Assembly (NCBI RefSeq): GCF_002210435.1
Contig: NZ_MZMV01000021.1
Span: forward strand, 1 to 64,000
Direction of reading: 5' to 3'
DNA length: 64,000 bases
Source: Micromonospora wenchangensis
Lineage (GTDB): Bacteria; Actinomycetota; Actinomycetes; Mycobacteriales; Micromonosporaceae
The notes under the pieces are model-generated. The model saw only the letters and a program-made list of their open reading frames with translations, made no database searches and was not told where the DNA came from. Made by a program: the position numbers and the translations under genes. Position 1 is the first letter of the stretch. The number at the start of each line of letters is the position of its first letter. Shown here one piece after another: positions 38,347-47,130 of this stretch.

Positions 38347-39429
38347 ATGCGTAACCGATATCTGGATCTGCTCCGGTTCCTGGCCATCGTCCGGGTCGTG
38401 GTCTACCACGTCACCGGGCTGGCCTCGCTGACGCTGGTCTTCCCGGCCATGTCGGTCATGTTCGCCCTGGCCGGGTCGCTGATGGCGGCGTCGCTGGACC
38501 GGTCCGGCGTGCCCGCGGTCGGGCGTCGGCTGCGTCGGCTGCTGCCCTCGCTGTGGGTGGTGGCGGTGGTCTTCGTCCCGGCGATGCTGCTGACCGGGTT
38601 GGAGTTCACCCCCCGGGTGGTGCTGTGGCTGTTCCCCATCACCGACCCGCCGGCCAACTACTGGGGTGCGCTCGCGCTCAGCCCGATCTGGTACCTGCGG
38701 GACTACCTGTGGTTCGTGCTCGCCTCCCCGGTGGCGCTGTGGCTGTTCCGCCGGGCCCCGCTGCCCACCCTGGTCGCCCCCTACCTGCTGCTGGTCGCGA
38801 TCGAGGCCGGTCTGCTGACCACCACCTCGGCGGCGGTGCGCGACTTCGGCCTGTACTTCGGCGCCTGGCTGCTCGGCTTCGCCCACCACGACGGGCTGCT
38901 GCGCCGGCTGGCCGGCCGGGTGCTGGTGCCGGTGGCGCTGCTGCTGGCCGGGGCCGGCGCCGGCTGGATCCTCACCCACCCCGGGCCACGCGGCTACGAC
39001 CTCAACGACATCCCGCTGGGCAACGCCCTGTGGTCGGCGGCGTTCATCCTGCTCGTCATCGGCCGGGCCCCGACCGCCGCCGCCTGGGTGGACCGCAACC
39101 GGATCGTCAGTCGGCTGGTGACGGTCGCGAACCGGCGCGCGCTGACCATCTACCTGTGGCACATGCCCTTCGTGGTGGCGCTCACCCCGCTGGTGGGGCT
39201 GGTCGGCTGGTCGACCCGCGACCCGTGGGGGCTGGCGATCCGGGTGGTGCTGGTCTTCCTGCTGGTCGGCGTAGTGACCCTGCTGGTCGGCTGGGTCGAG
39301 GACGTGGCGGCCCGCCGCCGCCCCGAACTGGTCCCCGGCCGGCGGCCGGCCCGACCGGTGCCGGCGACGCCCGTCGTCCCGGCCCCCCGGGCGGCCGGGA
39401 CGGACACCGCCGGGATCAGGGCCCGGTGA
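38347..39429 (+). CDS. acyltransferase 3 family membrane protein
   Basis: A 360-residue integral membrane protein with about ten helices. It starts RNRYLDLLRFLAIVRVVVYH, the acyltransferase-3 signature, including Arg in LRFLAIVRV and His at the end of helix 1. The C-terminal ~40 residues are Pro/Arg-rich and cytoplasmic. The family O-acylates sugars, antibiotics or cell-surface polymers. No sugar-pathway gene is adjacent to specify the target. An AT-rich 130-bp upstream region holds two GTTTCAC repeats and a possible GTTT-N17-GGGTAG promoter. Confidence 0.85.
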   Translation: MRNRYLDLLRFLAIVRVVVYHVTGLASLTLVFPAMSVMFALAGSLMAASLDRSGVPAVGRRLRRLLPSLWVVAVVFVPAMLLTGLEFTPRVVLWLFPITDPPANYWGALALSPIWYLRDYLWFVLASPVALWLFRRAPLPTLVAPYLLLVAIEAGLLTTTSAAVRDFGLYFGAWLLGFAHHDGLLRRLAGRVLVPVALLLAGAGAGWILTHPGPRGYDLNDIPLGNALWSAAFILLVIGRAPTAAAWVDRNRIVSRLVTVANRRALTIYLWHMPFVVALTPLVGLVGWSTRDPWGLAIRVVLVFLLVGVVTLLVGWVEDVAARRRPELVPGRRPARPVPATPVVPAPRAAGTDTAGIRAR

Positions 39430-39445
39430 GGTACGCCGGGACGCC

Positions 39446-40222
39446 TCACCGCTGCACGACCGTGACGTTCCCGCTGCCGGTCTTGAGGTCCAGCACCAGC
39501 GACGCCGCCGGATCGTCGGTCACCCCGAGGTCGGCCTCCCCCGAGCCGACGTCGGACTTCACCCGGTACCGGCCCGCCGGCACCGTCAGCTCGACGTCGC
39601 CGCTGCCGGCGTGGGCCCGCGCCGAGGCCGCGGTGGTCAGGACGAGCGTGATGTTGCCGGAGCTGGTCTCGGCCGACACCTCGCCGCCGAGCCGGGTGCC
39701 GGTGACGTCACCGGAGGACGCCCGCAGGTCGACCGGGCCGGTGACGTTGAGCACCTCGATGTTGCCCGAGCCGCTCTCGGCCCGCACCGGGCCGCTGGCG
39801 TCGGCGATCCGCAGGTTGCCCGAGCCCAGGGAGAGGTCGACCGACCCGATCCTGGCCAACTCGACGTCACCGGAGCCCGTCTTGCCCTGCACCCGCACCC
39901 CGGGTGGGGCGGTCACCTCGTACGACACCGAGCAGCGGGGTCCGCAGCCGGTGTCCAGCACCAGCTCGTCGCCGGTGACCTGGTACGTGGTGTCGGGCTG
40001 GTCGCCCTGGTAGCGGAGCACCCGCTTGACGCGTACCCCGGTGGCCGGGCCGGTGGCCCGCACCACGACGTCCCCGGAACCGGGCCGGACGGTGATCCGG
40101 GCGATCTTCGCCGTCTCGGTGGTGTCGAAGTCCAGCCGCCGGAACGCCAGTGTGTCGCACCCGGTGGCGAGGATGAGGGCGGCGGTCGCGCCCAGGGCGA
40201 CCACGCTGCGGGGAAGTGCCAT
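39446..40222 (-). CDS. DUF4097-type beta-repeat lipoprotein
   Basis: 258 residues. The signal peptide ends in LATGC with a probable lipidated Cys22 (Ala at the -3 position is unusual). The rest is a right-handed beta-helix-like DUF4097/adhesin-type domain with many short strands marked by recurring SGD, SGN and SGE turns (GSGDVVVRA, GSGNLRIAD, ASSGDVTGT, TSSGNITLV, GSGEADLGV). It is probably an exposed envelope protein of unknown role. The ATG at 40222 lies 7 bases after TAGGTT on its strand. Confidence 0.85.
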   Translation of the reverse strand: MALPRSVVALGATAALILATGCDTLAFRRLDFDTTETAKIARITVRPGSGDVVVRATGPATGVRVKRVLRYQGDQPDTTYQVTGDELVLDTGCGPRCSVSYEVTAPPGVRVQGKTGSGDVELARIGSVDLSLGSGNLRIADASGPVRAESGSGNIEVLNVTGPVDLRASSGDVTGTRLGGEVSAETSSGNITLVLTTAASARAHAGSGDVELTVPAGRYRVKSDVGSGEADLGVTDDPAASLVLDLKTGSGNVTVVQR

Positions 40223-40229
40223 GACCAGC

Positions 40230-40235
40230 AACCTA
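40230..40235 (-). promoter_or_regulatory. -10 box of the DUF4097 gene, leaderless arrangement
   Basis: TAGGTT on the minus strand, 7 bases before the ATG at 40222. Confidence 0.7.
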
Positions 40236-40324
40236 CGGCCGTCGCACCCCGGCGCACATCCGGGGCGCAGCGCCGACCCACCCCGATCCGACCCTGATTT
40301 CCCACCCCGAGAGAGAATGACCCG

Positions 40325-41221
40325 ATGGCCGGGTACCGCCGACAGCTCTACCGCGACGACGCGGTGGTGCTGCGTGTGCAGAAGCTGGGCGAGTCCGACC
40401 GGATCATCACGCTGCTGACCCGCCGGCACGGCCGGCTGCGCGCGGTGGCCCGGGGGGTACGCCGCACCACCAGCAAGTTCGGCGCCCGGCTGGAACCGTT
40501 CGGGCACGTCGACCTCCAGCTCGCCGGGGACCCGAAGGGCAACGTCGGCAGTTCGCTGCACAGCGTCAGCCAGGTCGAGGGCATCGACCTGTACGGCAGG
40601 CGCTTCCTCGGGGACTACCCCCGGTACACGGCGGCGAGCGCGATCGCGGAGACGGCCGAACGTCTCACCCCCGTCGAGCGGGAACCGTCGCTGCGGCTGT
40701 TCCAGCTCACCCTCGGCGCGCTCAAGGCGCTGTCCCTGGGCGAGCACGCCACCACGCTGGTGCTCGACGCCTACCTGCTGCGCGGGATGAGCCTCGCCGG
40801 GTGGGCACCGGCCCTGACCGCCTGCGCGGTCTGCGGCACCCCGGGACGGCACCGGGCGTTCTCCGTACCGGCGGGCGGGGCGGTCTGCCCGGACTGCCGG
40901 CCGCCCGGCGCGGCCCACCCCGCACCGGCCACCATCGACCTGATGTCCGCCCTCACCAGCGGCGACTGGCAGGTCGCCGACGCCACCGCCACCGGGGTAC
41001 GCCGGGAGTGCAGTGGCCTGGTCGCGGCGCACCTGCAGTGGCACCTGGAACGCGCGCTACGCTCGCTGCCGCTGGTCGACCGGGGTGGCCCGCCGACCGG
41101 TGCGCCGGACACCGGCCCGGTGGGCGGCGTGCCGGCCGGGGACGACGGCGGTACGCGGGGTGGCCGGGTGCGGCCGCCCCGGGTCGGTGTGGAGGGTCTG
41201 GACAGGGAGATGACCGAGTGA
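40325..41221 (+). CDS. recO: DNA repair protein RecO
   Basis: A 298-residue RecO. The N-terminal OB fold ([40 protein letters not shown]) is followed by a helical region. The zinc-finger-like site is [13 protein letters not shown] ... CPDC. It loads RecA onto SSB-covered DNA with RecR. The ~45-residue C-terminal tail is Gly/Pro-rich. GAGAAT lies 6 bases before the ATG. The stop overlaps uppS (GTGA). Confidence 0.94.
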   Translation: MAGYRRQLYRDDAVVLRVQKLGESDRIITLLTRRHGRLRAVARGVRRTTSKFGARLEPFGHVDLQLAGDPKGNVGSSLHSVSQVEGIDLYGRRFLGDYPRYTAASAIAETAERLTPVEREPSLRLFQLTLGALKALSLGEHATTLVLDAYLLRGMSLAGWAPALTACAVCGTPGRHRAFSVPAGGAVCPDCRPPGAAHPAPATIDLMSALTSGDWQVADATATGVRRECSGLVAAHLQWHLERALRSLPLVDRGGPPTGAPDTGPVGGVPAGDDGGTRGGRVRPPRVGVEGLDREMTE

Positions 41222-42030
41222 TCCGATCGTTGAGGTCCGGCCGGCGGGAGCCGGTGCCGCCGACCCCGCACCCGTCGGGGGCACGTCCACCGGCGCTGCC
41301 CGCCGAGGCGCTGCCGAAGCACGTCGCGGTGGTGATGGACGGCAACGGCCGCTGGGCCAAGGAGCGCGGCCTGCCCCGCACCAAGGGCCACGAGCAGGGG
41401 GAGTACAGCCTCTTCGACACCGTGGAGGGGGCGATCGAGCTGGGTGTGCCCTACCTGTCGGCGTACGCCTTCTCCACCGAGAACTGGCGGCGTTCGCCGG
41501 ACGAGGTCCGGTTCCTGATGGGCTTCAACCGGGACGTCATCCGTCGCCGCCGCGACCAGCTCGTCGACCTGGGCGTACGGGTGGTGTGGTCGGGGCGGGC
41601 GGGCCGGCTGTGGAAGAGCGTCATCGCCGAGTTGCAGACCGCCGAGGAGATGTCCCGGGGCAACTCGACGCTGACCCTCCAGTTCTGCGTCAACTACGGC
41701 GGCCAGGCCGAGATCGCCGACGCCGCCGCCGCGATCGCCCGGGAGGTGGCCGCCGGTCGGCTCGACCCGGACAGGATCACCGAGAAGACCGTGGCGAAGT
41801 ACCTCTACCACCCGGAGGTCCCCGAGGTGGACCTCTTCCTGCGCCCCTCCGGCGAGGAACGGATCTCGAACTTCATGCTCTGGCAGTCGGCGTACGCCGA
41901 ACTGGTGTTCCTGGACACCCTCTGGCCGGACTTCGACCGCCGCCACCTGTGGTACGCCTGCGAGCTGTACGCCCAGCGGGACCGCCGCTTCGGCGGCGCG
42001 CTGCCCAACCCGGTCGCCCCGCCGCGCTGA
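41218..42030 (+). CDS. uppS: isoprenyl (polyprenyl) diphosphate synthase, cis type
   Basis: A 270-residue cis-prenyltransferase that condenses IPP with allylic diphosphates to make the lipid carrier for peptidoglycan. Motifs: [17 protein letters not shown] (catalytic Asp), [23 protein letters not shown] and the C-terminal [20 protein letters not shown]. The start is GTG at 41218, overlapping the recO stop. Actinomycetes often have two such enzymes with different chain lengths, and which one this is cannot be read directly. Confidence 0.94.
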   Translation: MIRSLRSGRREPVPPTPHPSGARPPALPAEALPKHVAVVMDGNGRWAKERGLPRTKGHEQGEYSLFDTVEGAIELGVPYLSAYAFSTENWRRSPDEVRFLMGFNRDVIRRRRDQLVDLGVRVVWSGRAGRLWKSVIAELQTAEEMSRGNSTLTLQFCVNYGGQAEIADAAAAIAREVAAGRLDPDRITEKTVAKYLYHPEVPEVDLFLRPSGEERISNFMLWQSAYAELVFLDTLWPDFDRRHLWYACELYAQRDRRFGGALPNPVAPPR

Positions 42031-42101
42031 CCGGGCCACGATTGGTGATCTCACCGCCGGGGTATCCCCTGGTGAGCAGCCAATCGCGGAGGTGAGCACT
42101 C

Positions 42102-42287
42102 ATGATTCAGAAGCGGATCGCACAGTGGGCGGTCATGGCGGTCGCCGTGCCGTTGGCTGCGGCGGGCGCCCGCCGGCTGAGCCACACCCTGGAGGCCCGG
42201 CGCGGCCCCAGCGGGGTGAGCCGGATGCTGTCCCGGGGCGCCGACGTGCTGCGCCCGCAGCGGGCCCGCCGTCGCCGGTTCTGGTGA
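42102..42287 (+). CDS. small basic protein, 61 aa
   Basis: A 61-residue protein not recognised by name. The ATG at 42102 follows GGAGGTGAG, a strong ribosome site. An N-terminal hydrophobic helix (AVMAVAVPLAAAGARRL) is followed by a very basic C-terminal half ending RPQRARRRRFW. It could be a small membrane-associated or nucleic-acid-binding protein. It lies 71 bp after uppS and before a strong hairpin. Confidence 0.7.
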   Translation: MIQKRIAQWAVMAVAVPLAAAGARRLSHTLEARRGPSGVSRMLSRGADVLRPQRARRRRFW

Positions 42288-42385
42288 CGGCCGGTCGGTC
42301 GCCCGCCGCTGACCAGCCCGGCGGATGCCCCCGCCGGCCACCGGTCGGCCCGGACCGCCGTAACCGGCACCGGGCCCATTCGTGA

Positions 42386-42429
42386 GAACGCCCCGCCGTT
42401 CCGGCACGTACCGGAACGGCGGGGCGTTC
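42386..42429. terminator. strong hairpin between the 61-aa gene and gnd
   Basis: Perfect 19-bp stem GAACGCCCCGCCGTTCCGG with a 6-nt loop, between convergent genes; probably a bidirectional terminator. Confidence 0.85.
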
Positions 42430-42455
42430 GTCATGCCTCTACGGCCCCGGGCGGA

Positions 42456-42482
42456 CCCGCCGCACCGGGCCGGTGCGGCGGG
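42456..42482 (-). terminator. gnd-proximal hairpin
   Basis: Perfect 12-bp stem CCCGCCGCACCG with a 3-nt loop, 27 bases past the gnd stop. Confidence 0.75.
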
Positions 42483-42509
42483 GACACCGCACCGGCGTCG
42501 ACGGGCCGG

Positions 42510-43955
42510 TCAGCCGGCCACTTCGGAGCGGTCGGCGGTCGCCCACAGGGTGTGGAACGCGCCCTCCCGGTCGATCCGGTGGTAGGTGTGCGCGCCGAAG
42601 TTGTCCCGCAGGCCCTGGATCAGGGCCGCCGGCAGCCGCTCCGCGCGCAGCGCGTCGAAGTAGGCGAGCGACGAGGAGAAGGCCGGGGTGGGCACGCCCG
42701 CCCGCGCCGAGTCCGCCACCACCCGACGCCAGCTCGGCACGCCGTCGCTCACCGCTTCGGCGAAGTACGGCGCGACCAGCAGCGTCGGCAACTCCGGCTG
42801 CGAGTCGTACGCCTCCCGGATGCGGTCCAGGAAGCGCGCCCGGATGATGCAGCCGCCCCGCCAGATGGTGGCGGTGCCGCCCAGGTCGATGTCCCAGTGG
42901 TACTCGCGGCTGCCGGCCCGGATCTGGTCGAAGCCCTGCGCGTACGCGACGATCTTGCTGGCCAGCAGCGCCCGGCGGACGTCCTCGACGAACGCGTCCC
43001 GGTCCTCGACCTGCCACTTCTCGCCCGCGTCACCGAAGGTGCGGCGGGCCGCCTCACGCTGGCCGGCGTGCCCGGACAGCGACCTGGCGAAGGTCGCCTC
43101 GGCGATGCCGGTGATCGGGATGCCCAGGTCGAGGGCGATCTGCACCGTCCAGCGGCCGGTGCCCTTCTGCTCGGCCTGGTCGAGCACCACGTCGACGAAC
43201 GCCTTGCCGGTGGCGGCGTCGGTGTGCGCCAGCACGTCGGCGGTGATCTCGATGAGGAACGACTCCAGCTCGCCGGTGTTCCACTCCCGGAAGATCTCCG
43301 CGATCTCCGCCGGGGTCGCCCCCAGCCCGGCCCGCAGCAGGTCGTACGCCTCGGCGATGAGCTGCATGTCGGCGTACTCGATGCCGTTGTGGACCATCTT
43401 GACGAAGTGGCCGGCGCCGTCGGGGCCGACGTGCTGGCAGCAGGGGACGCCGTCCACCTGCGCGGCGATCTTCTCGAACATCGGCCCGAGCTTCTGGTAG
43501 GACTCCGCCGAGCCGCCCGGCATGATGCTCGGCCCGAGCAGCGCGCCCTCCTCGCCACCGGAGACGCCGGTGCCGACGAAGTGCAGCCCGTGCTCGCGCA
43601 GCGTCTCCTCCCGACGGCGGGTGTCGGCGAAGTGGGCGTTGCCGGCGTCGACGACGATGTCGCCCTCCTCCAGCAGCGGCACCAGCTCGTCGATGACGGC
43701 GTCGGTGGGGGCGCCCGCCTTGACCATGACGATCACCGCGCGGGGCCGCTCCAGCGAGCCGACGAAGTCGGCCAGGGACTCCGAGGGCACGAAGGTGCCC
43801 TCGTCGCCGTGCTCGGCGACCAGGCTGCGGGTGCGCTCCGGGGAACGGTTGTGCACCGCCACGGTGAACCCGTTCCGGGCCAGGTTCCGAGCCAGGTTGC
43901 GACCCATCACCGCCAGCCCGGTCACGCCGATCTGCGCCGTCGCCTGTTGCGTCAT
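42510..43955 (-). CDS. gnd: 6-phosphogluconate dehydrogenase, decarboxylating
   Basis: A 481-residue Gnd of the long (dimeric) type. The N-terminal Rossmann motif is GVTGLAVMGRNLARNLARNG. VMVKAGAPTDAVIDEL, GTGVSGGEEGALLGPSIMPG and GAGHFVKMVHNGIEYADMQL (catalytic Lys) follow. It oxidises 6-phosphogluconate to ribulose-5-phosphate and CO2, making NADPH. The ATG at 43955 is behind GAGAGGTGG. It is a single gene facing the uppS cluster, with hairpins at 42386-42482 between them. Confidence 0.97.
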   Translation of the reverse strand: MTQQATAQIGVTGLAVMGRNLARNLARNGFTVAVHNRSPERTRSLVAEHGDEGTFVPSESLADFVGSLERPRAVIVMVKAGAPTDAVIDELVPLLEEGDIVVDAGNAHFADTRRREETLREHGLHFVGTGVSGGEEGALLGPSIMPGGSAESYQKLGPMFEKIAAQVDGVPCCQHVGPDGAGHFVKMVHNGIEYADMQLIAEAYDLLRAGLGATPAEIAEIFREWNTGELESFLIEITADVLAHTDAATGKAFVDVVLDQAEQKGTGRWTVQIALDLGIPITGIAEATFARSLSGHAGQREAARRTFGDAGEKWQVEDRDAFVEDVRRALLASKIVAYAQGFDQIRAGSREYHWDIDLGGTATIWRGGCIIRARFLDRIREAYDSQPELPTLLVAPYFAEAVSDGVPSWRRVVADSARAGVPTPAFSSSLAYFDALRAERLPAALIQGLRDNFGAHTYHRIDREGAFHTLWATADRSEVAG

Positions 43956-44336
43956 GTCGTACCCGCCACCTCTCACGTCACCTGTGTGCTGTGAACCTAT
44001 CGCGCGCCCGCGAGGGCCGGCAGCCGCCGTCCACCCAGTGTCACAGGGTGGTCGCGTGCGCCCGACAGGGGCCACCGCCGTCGGCCGCGCCGAAAAGCGG
44101 GTGCGTCGGGTACGGGGCTGGGCTAGCGTGACGGCATGCGCATCTGACGCCCTTCTCTCCAGAGCCGACCCGCCGCCGTGGCCGCGGGTCCGCGTGCTCG
44201 GGCGTCCGCGTCTCCCACTCCTCATCCGCAGGGTGATGACCCGTGGCCGGCCGTCCGGAGCCGATCCCGTCCGTCGACCGCCCGCCCGCCGCCCGCGTGG
44301 CCGGGCGGCCCTCCGCATCCCGTCAGGAGGCAGCGT
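43956..44336 (+). other. intergenic region between gnd and the 83-aa gene
   Basis: 381 bp. It contains the gnd upstream region (gnd start at 43955), the possible promoter and three-codon ORF at 44124-44147, and then a C-rich, ribosome-site-poor leader. I see no further coding region. Confidence 0.6.
44124..44147 (+). promoter_or_regulatory. -10 box with leaderless three-codon ORF (MRI-stop)
   Basis: TAGCGT (44124-44129), 6 bases, then ATG CGC ATC TGA (44136-44147). The spacing equals that of the leaderless genes in this window. The next real gene starts at 44337, so the transcript would have a ~200-nt leader beginning with this micro-ORF. Confidence 0.4.
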
Positions 44337-44588
44337 ATGCCCGCCAAGCGCAGTCCGAAGAAGTCCCGTCGCCCCGTACCGTCCCCGGTGGAGGTGGACG
44401 CGGCGGCGCTCGCGGCGCTCACCGTGACGCCCACGCATCCGGTTCCCCTCGCCGTCGCGTCGTCCCACCCGGACGTCGTCGCCCGGTCGACCCCGCCCCC
44501 ACCGCCGTCGCGGTCGGGCCGGTCGGTCCGGGCCGGCTCCACCACCGCCCAGGGCCAGAACCGCCGGTACGCCTTCCGCCGCAGCTGA
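44337..44588 (+). CDS. small basic proline-rich protein, 83 aa
   Basis: 83 residues with AGGAGG 6 bases before the ATG at 44337. The N-terminus is Lys/Arg-rich (AKRSPKKSRR), the middle is Ala/Pro-rich, and it ends QGQNRRYAFRRS. I recognise no domain. It looks disordered and could bind nucleic acid. A likely promoter (TAGCGT, 44124-44129) about 210 bases upstream implies a ~200-nt leader containing a three-codon ORF. Confidence 0.6.
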   Translation: MPAKRSPKKSRRPVPSPVEVDAAALAALTVTPTHPVPLAVASSHPDVVARSTPPPPPSRSGRSVRAGSTTAQGQNRRYAFRRS

Positions 44589-44649
44589 CCCGCCTCGGCC
44601 GGGTCCCGCCCCCGGGGCCCGTCCCGTGCGGGGCCCGTCCCACCATTGC

Positions 44650-44693
44650 GCCGAAACAGCGGTATCCGAGCCCTCGGATACCGCTGTTTCGGC
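44650..44693. repeat. perfect 21-bp inverted repeat flanked by CCATTG direct repeats
   Basis: Arms of 21 bp (44650-44670 GCCGAAACAGCGGTATCCGA..., 44673-44693) separated by only CC. CCATTG occurs just outside on both sides (44643-44648, 44695-44700). It is AT-richer than the surroundings and lies between convergent genes. It could act as a bidirectional terminator or be a dispersed repeat element. Confidence 0.85.
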
Positions 44694-44789
44694 TCCATTG
44701 CACCGGCGGCCTGCCGCTCGGCAGGCCGGGTGGGCGGCAGCGCGGGGCGGGACGGCGGTCGGGCGGGGCGGGACTCCGGGCGGGGTGGG

Positions 44790-45590
44790 TCAGCCGATCA
44801 GGGGGCGGAAGGTGCCGAGGGCGACGCTGACCGCGAGCGCGCCGCCGGCCAGGGCCGCCGCTCCGGCGACGAGCAGCCAGTCGGCCGGGCGGAACACCTG
44901 GCGGCGGGCCACCGTACGCGGGGTGCCGGCATCGAAGCCCCGGGCGTCCATCGCCACCGCCAGCCGGGTGCCGCGCCGGATCGCCCCCACCAGCAGGGCG
45001 AACGCCGTGGCGGCGAAGAGCCGCAGCCGGGCCAGCGGGTTACGGCCGGCGTCCACGCCCCGGGCCCGGCGGGCCATGGTCAGCATCTGCCACTCCTGAC
45101 CGAGCAGCGGCACCAGCCGGAACGCGGCCAGCGCGCCGATGGCGAAGCGGGCGGGGGCCTTCGCGTTCTGCACCAGCGCGTCGGCCAGGTCGGTCGGGTC
45201 GGTGGTGGCGAAGACGATCACCCCGGGCAGGGCCACCGCGAGCATCCGCAACACCAACCCCAGCGCCGTGACCAGCACCCCCGAGGTGACCAGCAGCGGC
45301 CCGGCCGCCCAGAGCACCCGGCCGGAACGGTCGGCGGCGAACAGCACCAGGGTGACCAGGATGCCGACGGCACCGGCCAGCAGTGGCAGGGCCCGCCGGG
45401 CCAGCACCCGGTAGCGGATGCCGAACAGCGGCAGCAGCGCCAGTTCGATGGCGATCGCGACCGCCGGCGCGACCGGGTCGAGGCTGGCCACCAGCAGGAA
45501 CGAGAAGACCAGCCCGGCCGCGAGCTTCGCCACCGGGTTGCGCCGGGCCAGCGGCGCACCGGGCGTCGCGACGGGTTCCAGCCCGATCAC
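44790..45590 (-). CDS. ykoC: ECF transporter transmembrane component (EcfT/YkoC)
   Basis: 266 residues from the GTG at 45590; another in-frame GTG at 45602 is also possible. About six helices. EcfT coupling-helix signatures with Ala-Arg-Gly: MARRARGVDAG and MDARGFDAG. PVAKLAAGLVFSFLLVASLD opens the protein. It links the paired ATPase to the substrate-binding component. It is the last gene of the TPP-controlled operon, 79 bp after the ATPase stop. Confidence 0.88.
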   Translation of the reverse strand: MIGLEPVATPGAPLARRNPVAKLAAGLVFSFLLVASLDPVAPAVAIAIELALLPLFGIRYRVLARRALPLLAGAVGILVTLVLFAADRSGRVLWAAGPLLVTSGVLVTALGLVLRMLAVALPGVIVFATTDPTDLADALVQNAKAPARFAIGALAAFRLVPLLGQEWQMLTMARRARGVDAGRNPLARLRLFAATAFALLVGAIRRGTRLAVAMDARGFDAGTPRTVARRQVFRPADWLLVAGAAALAGGALAVSVALGTFRPLIG

Positions 45591-45669
45591 GACCGCCCCC
45601 ACGGCCGGGCGCGTGGACCGGGACCGGCCGGGGCCGCCGGCGCGGTGCGGGGGAGCGGGGCGGGGGCGG

Positions 45670-47097
45670 TCACGGCTGCTCCCGGGCGGGGCGCAGGGTG
45701 ACCGTCCGGTCGGCGAGCGCGGCGACGAAGTCCCCGTCGTGGGTGACGGTGACCACGCCGTGTCCGGCGTCACGCAGGTCGGCGAAGAGGTCGACCAGCT
45801 CACCCCAGGTGCGGCGGTCCTGGCCGAAGGTGGGCTCGTCGCAGATCAGCAGCCGGGGCGCGGTGGCCAGGGCGGTCGCCACGCTGAGCCGCCGGGCCTC
45901 CCCACCGGAGAGGGTGTACGGGTTGGCCCCGGCGAGCCGGGTCAGCCGCAGCCGGTCCAGCAACTCGTCCACGGTGGCCCGGACGGCCGGTTCGGGGCGA
46001 CCCGTCCGGCGCGGACCGAGGGCCAGTTCGTCGCGGACGGTGCGGGTGACGAACTGGTGCTCCGGGTCCTGGAAGACCGAACCGATCCGGCCGGCCAGGG
46101 CGGGGGCCCGCCACCGGTGCGGGGGCGTACGGGTGTCCCCGCCGGCCAGGGCGGCGGTGGCGGTCAGCCGGCCGGCCCCGGGACGGAGCAGGCCGCCGAG
46201 CAGCAGCGCGAGGGTGGACTTGCCGGCCCCGTTCGGGCCGAGGACGGCGAGCGCCTCGCCGGCGCGTACGGCCAGGTCGGTGGGGGCCAGCCGGGGCGGC
46301 AGGCCGAGCCGGTCGGCGGTGAGCAACTCCGCACCGGGCGGTCCGGCGGCCGGCCGGGTCACGGTGGGGTGGCCGGGCACCCACACCCCCTCGGCGGCGA
46401 GCGCGGCCCCGTGCGCGGCGAAGACCGCCTCCGGTGTGCCGTCGGCCCGGACCCCACCACCGGGGGTGAGCACCACCACCCGGTCGACCAGGGGGAGGGC
46501 GTCGGCGACCCGGTGTTCGACCAGGACCAGGGTGGTGTCGGGGTCCAACGCGCCGGCCACCGCCGTGCGGACCAGGTCCGCGCCGGCCGGGTCGAGGTTG
46601 GCGGTCGGCTCGTCGAGCAGCAGCAGCCCCGGTCGCAGCGCCAGCACGCCGGCCAGGGCGAGCCGCTGCTGCTCGCCGCCGGACAGCGCCGCGGTGGGCC
46701 GGTCCCGGTGGTACGGGAAACCGACCCGGCGCAGCGCCTCGTCCACCCGGGGCCAGATCTCGTCGCCGGGCACCCCCCGGTTCTCCAGGCCGAACGCGAC
46801 GTCGTCGCCGCAACGGGCCATCACGAGCTGGGACTGCGGGTCCTGGAAGACGGTGCCGACCCGCTCGCGGGCCTTGGCGGGGTCGAGGCCGTCGATCTCG
46901 ACGGTGCCCTCCTGCTCGCCGGAGTCCGCCGGCAGCAGCCCGGCCAGCGCGGCGAGCAGGGTGCTCTTGCCGGCCCCGGACGGCCCCAGCAGCAGCACCC
47001 GTTCCCCGTGGTCGATGCGCAGGTCGACCCCGCGCACCGCCCAGGCCCGCCGCCCCGCGTGCCGCCAGCCGAAGCCGACCAGCCTCACCCCGGCCAC
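45670..47097 (-). CDS. ykoD: ECF transporter ATPase, two fused domains (YkoD)
   Basis: 475 residues with two ABC ATPase domains in one chain. Domain 1 has Walker A GPSGAGKST (38-46), Q-loop FQDPQSQLV, signature LSGGEQQRLAL and Walker B LLLLDEPTANLDP. Domain 2 has GPNGAGKST (near residue 290), FQDPEHQFV, LSGGEARRLSV and LLICDEPTFGQD. Two different domains in one polypeptide are typical of YkoD. The start is GTG at 47097, 33 bp after the ykoE stop. Confidence 0.93.
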   Translation of the reverse strand: MAGVRLVGFGWRHAGRRAWAVRGVDLRIDHGERVLLLGPSGAGKSTLLAALAGLLPADSGEQEGTVEIDGLDPAKARERVGTVFQDPQSQLVMARCGDDVAFGLENRGVPGDEIWPRVDEALRRVGFPYHRDRPTAALSGGEQQRLALAGVLALRPGLLLLDEPTANLDPAGADLVRTAVAGALDPDTTLVLVEHRVADALPLVDRVVVLTPGGGVRADGTPEAVFAAHGAALAAEGVWVPGHPTVTRPAAGPPGAELLTADRLGLPPRLAPTDLAVRAGEALAVLGPNGAGKSTLALLLGGLLRPGAGRLTATAALAGGDTRTPPHRWRAPALAGRIGSVFQDPEHQFVTRTVRDELALGPRRTGRPEPAVRATVDELLDRLRLTRLAGANPYTLSGGEARRLSVATALATAPRLLICDEPTFGQDRRTWGELVDLFADLRDAGHGVVTVTHDGDFVAALADRTVTLRPAREQP

Positions 47098-47130
47098 GCC
47101 ACCGGCCCCTCCCCGCTCGCCACGGCGGGG

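Noticed and set aside
45590..45673. GTG at 45673 overlapping the ykoD stop as the ykoC start
   Set aside because: It looks like the usual GTGA coupling but is out of frame with the EcfT protein; the in-frame starts are 45590 and 45602.
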